DNA of 64,000 nucleotides from Neodontobutis hainanensis (GCA_024349245.1 JALDNG010000437.1:213381-277380); one strand, 5' to 3'; positions 48,668 to 61,330 are shown, numbered from the stretch's first letter. Program-made: numbers and translations. Notes: a model not told the origin generated them from the letters alone.

Positions 48668-49327
48668 TCTATATATAAAAATGGATGTTTGTGTGTGCGC
48701 TAGTTATGCAGGCATTTATAACTTACCCGATAACGATGAAATATCGTAGGTATTTAAGTTTTTTATCCGGTAGTGTTTTTATTATTAATTAAAAATCTAT
48801 GCTTGTATCGATAGGCGTGTCCTGCTCACAAGTCGGAAAACCCTGTGATTAATACGCATACTCAACAAATTGATACACAGAGAATATAATTAGCTCAAAA
48901 TGAATTCAGTAAAAATTTATTTTTTCATATGTTGTTTTTGTTTAATTATTACTACTGTTGATTTTTATTATTCTACTCTACAACTTATTATGTTTAAAAA
49001 TTACGTTTATTGTGCAAATGTAATTTATAAAATCAAAAAACTTCTTTGAATGATATTTTAACACAAAAGCCTGTGAATTGTTGAGTATGAACCACTTGTT
49101 TTTAATAGATATCACAATTAAAAATTATCAACGAATAGAGTTTAGAATTTTAATTCAATATTTGAATTGTTTAAAACTATCAATCAATGATTTTTAAGGA
49201 TGATCGTTTTATCATTCGAGAAATTATGCTTTCAAATTCGATAAACTGCTATTCATTTGATCACATGTAATTGAAAGGTAGAACACTTTAGCATCGAGCC
49301 GCTTAAAGCGCGCTCGATTATAACTAA
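48668..49327 (+). mobile_element. candidate non-autonomous Helitron
   Basis: The left end is A|TCTATATATAAAAATGGATG, followed by TTTGTGTGT and, about 50 bases on, CCCGATAACGATGAAATATC. This resembles the common animal Helitron 5' end (TC then an AT-rich TATATATAAAAATG-type block). The right end has a strong hairpin (49293-49318), and 5 bases after it CTAA at 49324-49327, the CTRR terminus. No coding is seen inside (660 bases), so replication would depend on another copy's Rep-helicase. The base after CTAA is A rather than the usual T, which counts against it. Target-site duplications are not made by Helitrons and none is seen. Confidence 0.45.
49293..49318 (+). repeat. hairpin at the candidate Helitron 3' end
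   Basis: ATCGAGC pairs with GCTCGAT. Inside, CGCTT pairs with AAGCG, leaving a bulged C and a minimal loop, so the arms give 12 base pairs in 26 bases. It is by far the strongest GC-containing hairpin I see in the window. Confidence 0.8.
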
Positions 49328-49449
49328 AAATTACATTCACAAATTGATACTGAGACATTATATTTATCTTAAACATTTTTGCTGTCGTTATTGCCAATCT
49401 TAACGAGGTTTATTTCATCTAAAAATGGGGGGGGAATATTCGAAAATTA

Positions 49450-50043
49450 ATCAATAAAAGGGTTATGTGCAATGAGAAATGGGAAATCGAAACTTTCGAA
49501 ATTTCTATACGATTGCAAAGTTTTACAAGACTTATACCCGAATGCTAATTTATCAAGCAATATCTGAATATATTTTCAATACTGATGAAGTTGTCTATAA
49601 CTAGAAGAACATTAAGAGAAAGAACAATTTTTTTTTCTCATTCAGAAATATTCAAATGAAAATCTGCGAGTCGTAAAACTTACTTTTGTACTTTTAAATT
49701 GTTTAAGACAACTAAATTGACATTAGCCAAACATATTGTTCATCTTGTTCATAATTTGTCGGTTACGTTGGATATCACAGAAAAATTATTTCAAATATAT
49801 CTTTAAAGTTACAAAATGCTGAAGCATCGCAATTTTAATATACTGTTTTAATATATTGTTGTGTTATTTGATTTCATAAGGCTTGTATATAGGTGAAGTA
49901 ATCGACCAAAATTTATCACAGGTTATGCCAAGGAGTTTAAGTCTTATATTGGAAGGGTCCAGAGAGAAAATTAGATTTTTTACCGTTCATATTATTATTT
50001 ATCAAGCGGATCTGCTAAAAATTATAGATCCTGATGATGTTTG
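49450..50043 (+). other. coding-like patches, unidentified
   Basis: Plus-strand frames give SKLSKFLYDCKVLQDLYPNA (about 49.49-49.55 kb), TTKLTLAKHIVHLVHNLSVT (about 49.71-49.77 kb) and a 55-codon run at 49879-50043 with EVIDQNLSQVMPRSLSLILE and IYQADLLKIIDPDDV. The text is protein-like, but lengths are within chance and the frames differ. No family recognised. Confidence 0.22.
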
Positions 50044-50569
50044 ATGCAAAAAACAAACAATTAAATATATTAACTATCCAGACTAAATAACCACCGATAT
50101 CAAAGACCTCCAGAAGAAATATCTCTTTATTTTTTAAATTTTTGACAGAAACCATAATTTAGGCCAAAATATTTAATCGATTTTTAAAAAAAAGTAACAA
50201 GAGTGAAAATATACACAACCCGTTTTCAAATCTGATTTGGTATGTCAGATCGAAACAATTTTATATTTTTCCGAGAATGATAAAAAAATGAATTAATTTG
50301 GTTGATAAAAACTTTCAAATCATATGATCGAAGGTTTATTAAGTCTGGATTCGTAAAAAAGACTGCATCTGAGAATAAAAATAGAAATTCACGATACAAC
50401 AAATGAGTACTCAATATATGAGCTCTAGATAATGAAAATAAAGGATGTAAAAATTCATGAAATCCACTAAAGCTGTTTAAAATTTAATATAAACCCCTCA
50501 AAAGTATAGAAAGTTCAAAAAGTGTTTTTATCACAAACAAATCATCCGTATTTTAAAGTTTAAGGCGCA

Positions 50570-51500
50570 AACCTTATTTCTGCTTGTACTCGAGAGGTTA
50601 CTGATGTAAATAATTTTAATTAACATTTTGTCTAGAATACTTGTTCAAGATATCGAGAAAGTAAGTTCCATATATGAGAGGTTCTTCTTATTAATTCCGC
50701 TGATCAATGTATAATGTCAAAATTACATTCATCGCAATACTAAAATTCTCCTTTGTTGAAAATATATAAATATTAGCACATCGAAGGTAGTTCTATCAAT
50801 ATTCTGATTTATTTTGGAATAATTAGTTTGATCGACTCGAAAAATTCCATCCAATTATTCAACGGTAAGACGTTTATAAGTATTGAGACTTCTAGCACAT
50901 TTATCATAAAATTTAGCAATCCGAAACCATTAATACTTCCTTCAGCATGACATTTGATTTGTAGTTCAACTGTGAATGCAATATAACTTTTCATTCAGTA
51001 TGTTATAAGACTCAGTTGAAGGTTCACGATGATAAGCTATTGTCCTGTCATACACAAAACAAAGGATGATCTTGTGTTAACTGAAGAAGCATGGCTTGTT
51101 AAATAAAAAAACACGTTGATTCCAATTATATTATTTCCTAAGACATATCTAGGTTTCCTCATAGATGAGCCTTTACATTTATTAATGGTGAACTGCGAGC
51201 TTTCGAGGTGCGGTGAACCAAAAGCAGCGTCTCTAAATTACCCCGACGACTTTTCGGAGAGTGATCCTTTAGAGTTTGAATGAGATCAGAGACATTGTTT
51301 ATTCCCATCGAACCAATACCACAAAGTTAAGACTTCTCAAACAGGGGGAGAAGATGGTGAGAGGTATAAACTACCTGATTACTATCGTTTACATTACGAA
51401 AGGGTGCTCAAAGGGAGTTAAGTGTTAAACGGCGGAACCTAGTAAATAGAGCTTCACAAACGCCTTCAATGTACGTAAAATTTTTTCGAAAAAAGTCCCG
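50570..51500. other. GC-richer block with ambiguous coding signal
   Basis: At 51.15-51.50 kb base composition is nearly even. A plus frame from an ATG near 51192 reads VNCELSRCGEPKAASLNYPD, stops once near 51282, and resumes for about 45 codons (KVKTSQTGGEDGERYKLPDY). On the minus strand, 50994-50809 reads AEGSINGFGLLNFMINVLEV. Strand cannot be decided and no family fits. It may be part of an element or a decayed gene. Confidence 0.25.
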
Positions 51501-53394
51501 TTACGTTTGACTCATCTTTGTGCAAAATATAAATCTTGATTGACTATTTTTGGTTTACTTTTAATAATTATTGAAAAATGAATAAATTATTTTTCTCAGC
51601 ATCGACATAAGATATGAATTCATAAAGTCTTACCTAATTTATTTTAAATTTTTCAGAAGATAAAAAGATTTGAACATTACAGTAGGTAATCGGGATGAAA
51701 TGTTAAGGTATGTAGTGTGCTTCAATTTCGTCTCAAGGCCTTATCTGAATATTCTGGATGTATTATATGAATAGGTTGAATATTGACTTATAAAAATAAA
51801 AATTTATTTTCAAAAATGTTAATTCTAAATAAAACCATAATTTTACATGATAAAGAGTAAACTTTTCTAACATAGACACTATGAAACAAAAAGTTGTGTA
51901 ATATATAAATTCATTATTTTTAAAATTCTTTTTCAGAATCTTGCGTGAAAAGATTGATGAAAATACTATTATATACATAACGAAACCATGATCTAACTAA
52001 GCTTTAATTTAACAGATACACAAAAATAATTCTCAAATGAGTATCTTCGAGATAGATCAGAAAAGAAAATAGAATTCATAAATAGGCGATATTAATAAGT
52101 GACATTGTTTTAGATCAAAACAGATATTTGTGAATTATAAATTAAATAAAATCCTATCAAAAACCAGTCAAAATTTTATACAACAAAAACATGCGCGTTT
52201 ACACATTCTCATAATAAATATTTTTTTATTTTCTGATCTAAAATTCATACTCAGCAGTCTCTATAAATAATAAGCTGAAAATATAATTTTTAGTAGTTAA
52301 AAAGATAAATAATTGATCAGAGATAAAATAACCTTTTTTAGGACAAAGAGAAAAGATACATAATTTTTGTTATTTTCTTAAATTTTTAATACTCTGTTCA
52401 AAAATGTGAAAATTCATAAATAAAAAATTATTTGACTTTATATAATTCATAAATATCGTTATAATAAAAAAAAAGTAACCGTTTTATTTAGTGAAGCATG
52501 GTTTATAGGTAAATCCATGGTATAATATAAGATTATATAAGTAAAATAATTATTTGATACCTAGATTGATTATTGTAAAAATAACTGCGAAGGCTAATTA
52601 ACTGCCAAAAAATTATTATTAACCGTTAAAATAAACCATTCATCAAAAAAAATAAAAAAAATTAAATTTAATGTAAAAATAGCCATACTAAAAAATTATT
52701 ACATTTTTATCTTTCTCAATTTTACTGAACGATAATTATTCATCAATTGGAAAAAATATTTTCTTTCACGTTGAATGTTAATAAAACAGATTAATAACAT
52801 TATAATGTAACTTAATCATACAATTGTATTAAATTATATACCCTGGCATTAACTATGATAATGAACATCCATGGGAATAGACAACGGATCCTAATAGTAG
52901 TAACGTATTATGATGTTGTTAAGAGGATATAACGACCTTCAACGAGAGTATCTGGACATTATACTTCGCTAAAATCTTTAAAATTCCTCTAAAGAACAGA
53001 TTTAAAATATTTAACTTTTATAATAAAATCCAACTATTTTTCAAAAAACCTAACTAATTTTTTAATAAGATTTATTCTCAAACTGCTTGCACAAATTACT
53101 TTATACAGTTATATCGTTATAATAATTTTATTAAGCTATTCCGATTTATACTATAAATTTTATACTTATTTTGCACCTATGGATCAGTATAGAATTTTCT
53201 TTTTATAATATTATCGGAAACACATTTTAGTCTAAAATTTTGGATAACATCTGGATCTAAGAATTAGTTTTAAGAATATTGGTCATTTACGCCATACAAT
53301 AAAATACAGATTATTTTGTTGATAATAAAATCAAAAATCAGTTTCAATTTATAATCTAAATGATAGCAATTATTGAATAATTGAAGTTCTCAGT
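51501..53394. other. AT-rich stretch, nothing found
   Basis: Low-complexity A/T sequence without supported features. Confidence 0.55.
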
Positions 53395-53425
53395 GATTAA
53401 AAGTGCTATAAAAGGCGGTCATCAT
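53395..53425 (+). promoter_or_regulatory. TATA-type core promoter, copy 2
   Basis: GATTAA at 53395, CTATAAAAG with the TATA box starting at 53407, then GTCATCAT. It aligns without gaps to 16120-16150 (24 of 31 identical), and its TATA box is again exactly 41 bases before the ATG. Confidence 0.6.
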
Positions 53426-53447
53426 CTCCCTCTAACAATTTTTTCCC

Positions 53448-53522
53448 ATGGTCGCAGTTTTGACGAAAATCTTAAGTGCTTTACTATTTCTGTCGCTCAT
53501 TCATCAGATATATCTGGGAAAG
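53448..53522 (+). CDS. first coding exon: secretory signal peptide, copy 2 (partial gene)
   Basis: The ATG at 53448 opens MVAVLTKILSALLFLSLIHQ, a signal peptide with Lys at 7 and a Leu-rich core. The 20th codon is CAG, as in the 16173 copy. Here the CAG is followed by five more codons (IYLGK), and the exon then meets AAG|GTAATC, a plausible 5' splice site at 53523. Seven of 20 leader residues are identical to copy 1, and promoter and spacing agree. An alternative reading frame from 53381 covers the same DNA without a promoter and is not preferred. The mature protein is uncertain; see the candidate second exon at 54531. Confidence 0.5.
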
Positions 53523-54530
53523 GTAATCTTTTTGATCATTTAAAAAGTTATGTTTTCTTAAATTAACTTTTATTAGCTTAATTTCCCTTTATGATTTTTG
53601 CTTTCAAACATTCTTTTTATACTGCCTTCAAAGACTTATCATTCATATTTGACGAATTACGGCAATTTTTGCAGTAAGACAGTTCGCATAATTTTACAAA
53701 TCTAATTTAGATTTACACGATTATGTTTTTATTTTTTCATGATTTTTCCCCAGTAAATAAAACTTAACTTGTAAATACGACAATGTACAAATTCTCTCAT
53801 TCTTGTTGTTTTTCTGCTATTTTTTTATCATTAAAAGGAAGTTAATACGAAAAATACTACAATTAAATCTAAATCAATTCCATAAGTTAAATTCACTTTA
53901 TTTTGTTAAAATAATTTCAAAGTATTTATAAAGTTTCTACATTTTCACAATTTGTTTTAATTTTCTTTTGTATTCTGTCAGTATTTATGAAGTATTTTTC
54001 ATCAAAAATTACCTTTCGAATTTTCTATTTCTTTTGCAAGTGTTTTCTTAAAATTATTATTACAACTTGTATGCAATTTGTGTCATTTTACATTTGACAT
54101 GCCAAGAATTTTATTCTTAGAAGTTATATATGATGTGCTCTATTTACATAAAAAATTTAAAAATTAATAAAAATATTCCAAATTACGTAGATGAATATTT
54201 TTATTTCGATCATAATTTAAATGATCTTTTGTTGAGAATTTCACTCATTCGAAAATGAAATTTTTAAAAAATATTTAATTGGTAAAAATGTTTTGTTTAT
54301 TTATCTTTAACATAATTTGTCATTTTGATTTTTTTGAAATATATTTAATTCAACAAATCTAAAATTATAAACCTTATCAAAATTTACTCACCATTTCCCA
54401 CTTTATTTATTTTCCTCCCTTGATTCTATCAAAAGTACAGATTAACATTATTTAATCCTATGTGTAAATATAATATCTGAATCCAATTATTTTATTGAAA
54501 TTTTCTTTAAGTTTTCATTTAATGAACCAG
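53523..54530 (+). other. T-rich tract, probable intron of the copy 2 gene
   Basis: It begins GTAATC and ends AATGAACCAG, giving a 1,008-base GT-AG intron. The plus strand is T-biased throughout, as in the corresponding tract after copy 1 (about 1,050 bases). No sequence similarity between the two tracts is obvious by eye. Confidence 0.35.
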
Positions 54531-54644
54531 GTAACTTACAAAGTAAGCCACAAAGAAGCAAGTACCAAACAGATAAAGTTTAAAAGTTTATCTCAATCCG
54601 TTGTTCCATTGAGAGTTGATAAACAAACGAGTAAGGCACTATAA
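54531..54644 (+). CDS. candidate second exon of the copy 2 secreted-protein gene
   Basis: Directly after the CAG acceptor, the frame that is in phase with the leader exon is open for 37 codons to a TAA at 54642. It begins VTYKVSHKEASTKQIKFKSL and is Lys/Ser-rich and hydrophilic, as a small secreted peptide might be. The joined product would be about 62 residues. Thirty-seven open codons can occur by chance here, and no equivalent exon was confirmed for copy 1, so this is a proposal only. Confidence 0.25.
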   Translation, partial: VTYKVSHKEASTKQIKFKSLSQSVVPLRVDKQTSKAL

Positions 54645-55549
54645 AGCTAAATAATAGCTATACACCATGGAAAACGTCGATAAAACTGGAAACCATTGAG
54701 TAACAATCTGAAATTGAATTAGAAAATTATTAAACTATTATGAATATTGATTTAATATATTTTTGTTACTCGTATTAATCAAGACTATTCTGAAGTAATA
54801 ATTAAATGATACGAGAGTTGTAGTTTTCAAATTATTTTTATTGGGTGTTTCATTTAATTTATTCGGGGTTCTTGAGTAATCTTTTTTTCTTCGTCGTTTA
54901 ATTCAACCAGTCAAGTGTGCCTAAAATTATCTTGTTTTATTCAAGTTTTTAAACTCTTTCTAAGTGACTTAATTGAGACTAAATTATGAGATTACAAAAA
55001 CTTTATACATGAATCAAATTTACGTGCCATAAAACATAATGTTCAACCCTAAACATAGGCTCCTCGTAAATTTGTAGGTGAATGAAAAATTTATCATCAA
55101 CTCTCAAGAGTAGTTGGATTAAGGATAATCAAATAGATCCAGACAAAAACATTAATGATTCTTGCTGTATGATTTCATTTTGATCTATAAAACTAGGGCG
55201 AAAAGTATCAACTTTATTTTATTTTTTATTAAAAAATAGGTAATAGATTCAATGCTATAAATCAATAGAGCTGGACTTTTTATCATACGCGGGCATCATC
55301 TGCAAACAATAAAAGTTGTATTGGTCAAAAGGTATGTAACTCTTAAAATCAAAATATTAGGATAGTAAAATTATTCTAATTTATTACAATAATTGCGAAA
55401 AAATGAATTATGAATCAAATCACAAAAAAATTCATCATTGATGTTTTATCAGGTTCTGTTTCTTTTAAACTGACTTCTGAATATTTTAATTAAAATCTCT
55501 AAACCTCGTTTATTAACACAGAACGCAGTTGATCATCTCATGCCTTAAT
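54645..55549. other. AT-rich stretch, nothing found
   Basis: No supported features. Confidence 0.55.
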
Positions 55550-57540
55550 ACATCTTGGATTTAGTCATATTCAACACCGAAACGTCTTATCCGCACATTT
55601 ATTTGAAAGTAAATGCCTTAATAATCCAAACTCATAGTTTTGGTTAACAGTGATAAATTTCTGCAGGTATTCTCCATAAAACGCCAACAGCCATTTTTCT
55701 CCAAAGTTATTTTTTTAACGTCTAGCATTGTAGTTTTAATGAGTTTTTGTTCTAATTTTCGAAATGAAGTTGAAACTACGGAGGAGAATTTATTTTCAAG
55801 AAATTTAATTTCATTATACAGATCGTGAAAGTCCTATTCTCTCTTTATAAAGGTCACTAAGAAGTTTTTAAAGTTTAATAATTCTATTCTTTAACAAAAA
55901 ATATTGACCTGTTCTGACTTAAGTTCAGAACATGTTGGAAAATGCCCAAATAATTACCTTTCAAATTTTTGTTTGAAAAGTTGTCCTTTGGTCTGAAATG
56001 CATTTGTGTCTGCTTAAGCATGACTGATAAGTTTATTTTCCTCTTGAACTTTGAAATAAAGAAAATTCAAATATTGAGTTAAATAGCCTTAAATTTATGT
56101 GTCACAACACCTTACTTGAGCGCTATGTTCGGAAAGTTGGTTTAATTTATCAGTCTAAAAAATATTAAAAAACTGTTTTAGGCAAAAAATAGTTTAAGAA
56201 ATTTAGATAAACATAGATAGAGAACTCTTTGTGGTATATCCCTGCATGATATTCAAAAATCCGTCGAAAGCTCTGTGATTCAACTCACGAGACATGCTAA
56301 AATTCACAAATTCTAAATAAAATCTTCATAATATGTTCCAAATTTAGGTGCTATGAGCAGAGACGGGGTTGTTAGATTTTCAACTGAAGTGCCAAACGAT
56401 ATTATTAGAAGTTAAGTCGTTCACTTGTTATGATCTCTTGCAACTTAATCTTTTATCTTTCAACTACACTTCTTGCACTATTAGTTGTAACCAAAAAATT
56501 TTTTTATATAATTAGGCAGGCATTCATTGATTACTTCTGACACTTCTTTGAATAAATCTTGACTGATACTCGTTCCAGACATACTTTAGATGACAGCTAA
56601 TTTTCCCTAAATTCCAAAAGTAATTTAATGTTAATAATAAACGCTTATACCTTCTCTGTGTCATTAAGGTCACTAAATTCATCAACCTAGATTGAAAAAA
56701 ATGAAATTTTTTCAGCTTTTGCATTCATTAAGATAAGACAACTATTTTCAAGACCGCAAATTTGCCTCGTGATTGTAAATCTAGAAAAGATAACAGTTTC
56801 GAATTAAATTTTTCTCTGTTCACAGTTCTTCACACGGCTCAAATGAATAAGCTCATTTGTTCCTCTTCATTTAAGGCTTTTGCCTACATACCAAAAATAT
56901 GAAAAATTCGGAAACTGGCTCGTATAATGATTTTGGTTGCAGTCCATTTCAAAGAAAAATTTGAGTTGATCTTCAAATATCTTCACTTAATGTGGGAAAA
57001 GATTTGTCTCTACAGGAACCAACATATCATTCAACATAACCTATTCTTTGGCTCGCATTGTTTTTAAATTTTCTATTTTTATAAAAACTGATATTTTCTC
57101 CATAAATTTGAGATAAAAACTTATTCCTTCATATTGTACAAAAAAGTTAAAATTTATTCAATTATCCTGATAGATTGCAGCCTTTATCTATATCTATATG
57201 TGGTTATTTCCAAATTAGAAACAAGAGAACGGAAAACTTGTTCAAACTGAGTTATTTAAATATATGTAAATCAAACTGCTCAAGTGCATATTTAACAATA
57301 ATAACAAAATGTGAAATGCAAAATGTATCCCAACGTTAACTACGAGGCTCAGTTAGGTTGAGTCAATAACGTCGAAATAGAATCTACTACACGAGAGTCG
57401 CTGACGTTACCGAATTAGCAATAAGGTCGGGATATGAAAATCTCTGCAAACGATCCTCGCTTATACTTATAATGCTGAAACGATCTGCAAGTCACCAAAG
57501 AACCTTTTGCTGGTAAAATGTTAGATATTTTTAGTCATTA
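55550..57540 (-). pseudogene. unidentified decayed protein-coding locus, ~2 kb
   Basis: Minus-strand protein-like pieces follow one another from about 57540 downward: RFSIISISEDRLQRFSYPDL; DSRVVDSISTLLTQPN; IFEDQLKFFFEMDCNQNHYT; REKFNSKLLSFLDLQSRGKF; the 67-codon frame 56724-56524 or its neighbour with SGTSISQDLFKEVSEVINEC; YLEFVNFSMSRELNHRAFDG; and a run of some 70 codons at about 55825-55615 with DLYNEIKFLENKFSSVVSTS and VKKITLEKNGCWRFMENTCR. All are on one strand, with frame changes and stops between them. The text is rich in Asp/Glu/Lys/Ser as in a cytosolic protein. I recognise no domain. A chance series cannot be fully excluded in this base composition. Confidence 0.35.
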
Positions 57541-60472
57541 CCAGATTATTAAACATCGATAAAATATCGAATGCATTGAATTCACTGTTATTTTCTCTAT
57601 CTACTCCAATTAAACATTGATATTAAATTGAGTTCATATTTTAATAGTTATAATATCTTTTTCCACACTCTGAAATGATTTTCTCAAAAACAAACACATA
57701 GTAACTTTTCAAACTCCATAAAAATAAAATCTTTAAAGCTCAATTAATGAGGAATATCTAGTTATGTTCAAAAATAATTTTATGTGTCGCTATAGTCAAC
57801 TCATCGTGAAAATATTGAAGCTGACTTATTTTTCTTGAATTAAAAACTTGATATCATTGACTTAAAAAATATTAGTCAAGATGGAATTTGTGATAAATCT
57901 AAAATTGCTAACTTCTTGAAACATTCTTTTGGGAAATATTATTTCAATCTCTTGAGCTACATTCGCTGTTAGATAAAGATGCAAAATCTATGTAATTTGG
58001 TTCAAAATAGAAGGCTTTGATTCTCGTAAAATAACAATCGAATTCTTACCCTAAATAAATGTGTTGTTTGAAGGATATTTAAAAACTATAACTGCGTGCT
58101 TTTTAAACAAACGTTGGCCAGGAAGTCGTTAGACTCAGAAACAAATCTTGAAATCTTGTAAATAGTTGAGCGTCAAACGAGTTTTTACAATCCATCTCAA
58201 GATGACACAACTTTAAAAATCCGATTCTTGAATTTAAAGGTGAGATACGAACAATCTTAAAAATAAAGTGTTTGAATAAAAAAACAGAAATTAAATAAAT
58301 TTAATGAGCATAACCACGAAAATGTTAATTGTTGTTTTTATTTTTATAAATATGCCAGCTGAAAATTTTTGTTCGAAAAAATCTGTGACTCAAAAAATCA
58401 ATAAAATAGCAAAATTCTCAAAGTAAACATAAATTGGTTGACCCTTTCCATAAGACACGCGAAATGTGATAAATTGTTTCGCAAAATGTTTTTTTCTTAT
58501 TTATATAACTTAAAATATAACATGTGTGAAATTAAAAAACGTGTTATGAATGGAAAACAGAGTTAAAATTATCACATTTAAAGAATGATTGTTATCCGAC
58601 GAACGAACATAAGCAGTGAAAATATATCAAATTCGTTCCTAATATTACTGAATGTTAGGTTCATGGTCTAAGAGGCAATCTTTCAAAAATTAATAATCCC
58701 TATCTTCCAAAGTACAAAATACACAATATAGAACTTAAATAAATACCCTTTAATACTCTAAATGCAAATATTAAGGTCAAAAAACATTTGATAAACGAGC
58801 CTCATGCGAGTACAACACGCATTATTTATGTTTTAGAAAATTTATTTAACTCAGCTGTTGGTATTTTCGCATGATCTATTCTTCAACTTTTAAATAATTC
58901 TGAAAGATAGATTTTACACAAAAAACTGAAGTATCAGAGCGGTTTCAGGTAAAAAAGATAATAGATTTCCACTGCCAAGAATAAAAATTTTACCACCAGT
59001 GAAAATTAGCCATAAAAATGTATAATTCTGAAAAATAACACCAAGTAAATTTTCAATATTAATTCTTGTACTTACAAATTTGTTCCAACTAAAAGTGCTT
59101 TTCTGGAAGTTCTCAATATTAAGCAGCAAAAATTACTGTTAATTCACAACCGATCTGGCGAAGGTGTTGACAAGTTCTGTTTATCCTGTTAATCTGCGTA
59201 GAAAATGAAGTTCACATCAAAATTCTCAATAACCTAAGAAGCTACTGAAGAATTTAGCCAAAAAAGTAACTATTTCACTTAAACATCACAAATCTAACAC
59301 ATAATTTATGGTTTTAAGAAAAATAATCAAATAACACTTATTTATTATTTAAAATACTTGATTGATTATTCATTAAAATCTCTTAGTTCTATCGATGAGA
59401 GACCATACACCTGTCCATTCTTCTTTATAACATTCCTGAATGATATAAATCACTGTGTCATAGAAAAGTGAAAATATAGGAGGCTTAAATTAAAGCACCC
59501 GATTAAGAGTACCGTTTTCTCTTCTTCTAAGTTTTCAGTTTTATGCTAATTTCACATAAATATCTCCAATACGTTCATTGACAGAAAAATTTGACAAGAC
59601 ACATGCCACTATTTCAGAGTTATATGTAGAATTTGGTCAAATAAATCGGAGCCCCAAAAGAATGAGAAATTCTCAATAAAGATCCTGATATCTGCTTTAC
59701 TGTGACCAGAAGTTTGAAAATACAATAAATTGTGTACAACACATCGCGAATCGACAAATGCTTGTGTGAGATCTTAGCAAACATTTTTTAAAATATTCTT
59801 AAATATAATTTATGTTTATAACATTCATCAATTATAAATAATTAAAATATGAGAGAAAAATTGAAAATGTAATCGATTCCAGGATTTCGAAATTAAACTT
59901 CTCTATTAGGAACTACAAAAAACTTCTTGTGTAATTGACTGAGAGATCTAATGTAAATCGAAAAAATCGAATTTTCAGAAAAACCACACAAAGACGCAGA
60001 AGACCGATGAATGCATCCATTCTGGTTGTTATATTAGAGAAGAAAAAATGAATGGTTAGAAATATGATCTAGTCAGTCATTCAAAAATACTTTAAGAAGA
60101 ATATGAAAGTCAAAAATCTTAATTAAAACATTTACACAGGTGTATTACCTATGTTTTTACGATGAAATAAAAGCAAATTCTGGTTTGCAAGTTTAAGAGT
60201 GTTTAGGTACGCATAGAGTCACTATTTAATTATTTTAAAAATATAGCTGGAAATAAGAAGCACAATAAACCTCTCGTTATTTTATCAAACAGTTTCATGA
60301 TGCGTTGAGATATTTTGGTGTGATGTTTTGCCAGAGTTTCATAGTTTAATGATAAATGCAATCATTCACAATGCAAAATAAATTATGTCAACATATATTT
60401 CCCATTTTGAAAAATCTGACTGAATATTTAAGGTTTGATATCAAAAAATACAAAACAGAAGATAACTGTCTA
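57541..60472. other. AT-rich stretch, nothing firmly supported
   Basis: A plus-strand piece near 60.25-60.35 kb (HNKPLVILSNSF and, in the next frame, HDALRYFGVMFCQ) may be an upstream extension of the next locus. Otherwise nothing. Confidence 0.45.
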
Positions 60473-61330
60473 TGATCCACTTTAATTCAACTCAAAGAAA
60501 CACCATTTTCGTACTCTCAACATTTTTTTACAAAGAATGATATCCCAACTTTGAAAGATGAAGTATTTTTTGTGGTTGTTTTTCAATCAAGATTGAATTA
60601 TAATCTTATTGAAGAAACTGAATTCCTACAATTGTATGCTAATCATCGCTTTAAAAAAAATCTATAGTTTTGGCTAAAAGATGGAATTCGACGAACTATA
60701 TAAAGTGTTTAAAGTCTAAATTAAAATTGGTTACTTTGAGCCATATGATATCATGCAACCACCAGTTCATGGCGCTTGTGGCTTGAGCGCCAAACTGATA
60801 ACGAAGAAGAGTCTTTTATTTTGATGTCTGCTGGGTTTGAAGATAATTGTTTAAAACAAGATATGTTCGACCTTCTTAATTAAAAACTGTTTGTAAGAGA
60901 AACTTGAGGACGAATTATGTCTTTATCTAAAAAATCTTTTTTCTGCACTTTATCTTTTTTTGACATCATTCAACATTTGAGAACAGTGAATTTGAAACAT
61001 CAATAAAAATACATGGAAAACCTCACAGTTTCATGTTTAATTATCTTTTTTTGAAATGAAATCGGAGGTTTTGTCATCCAACGTTGCCCGAGGAATTTCA
61101 TTAGGTTGTATGTACAATCAAAACCGTTTCACATTTTCCAAAAAATTTAAAATTGAAAACCTTGAGTGAAAGCTCAAAAATCAAAAAATCATCTTTTATG
61201 GCTATTTATCAAAGATATAGGAAATATTAGTTATCGGTTTCTCTTCTTCGACATTTCGTTCTCGCGTTATACTTTGACGTCAAACTTGCATACATGGTTA
61301 TTTTGTTGTGTCGAAGACACAGTACAAATA
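60473..61330 (+). pseudogene. unidentified decayed coding locus, frame-consistent
   Basis: Four protein-like stretches fall in the same plus frame over about 860 bases. They are 60473-60667 (FTKNDIPTLKDEVFFVVVFQ, LIEETEFLQLYANHRFKKN), 60749-60883 (SSWRLWLERQTDNEEESFIL, SAGFEDNCLKQDMFDLL), about 61055-61145 (IGGFVIQRCPRNFIRLYVQS) and 61150-61330 (ISYRFLFFDISFSRYTLTSN). Stops separate them, but there are fewer than expected by chance, and a shared frame is not expected for random runs. This suggests a gene decayed by substitutions. No family recognised; its relation to the open frame at 61678 is unknown. Confidence 0.35.

Noticed and set aside
49424..49435. Run of eight G in AT-rich DNA as a structural signal
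   Set aside because: A single G-run cannot form a quadruplex alone, and no further G-tracts are near.
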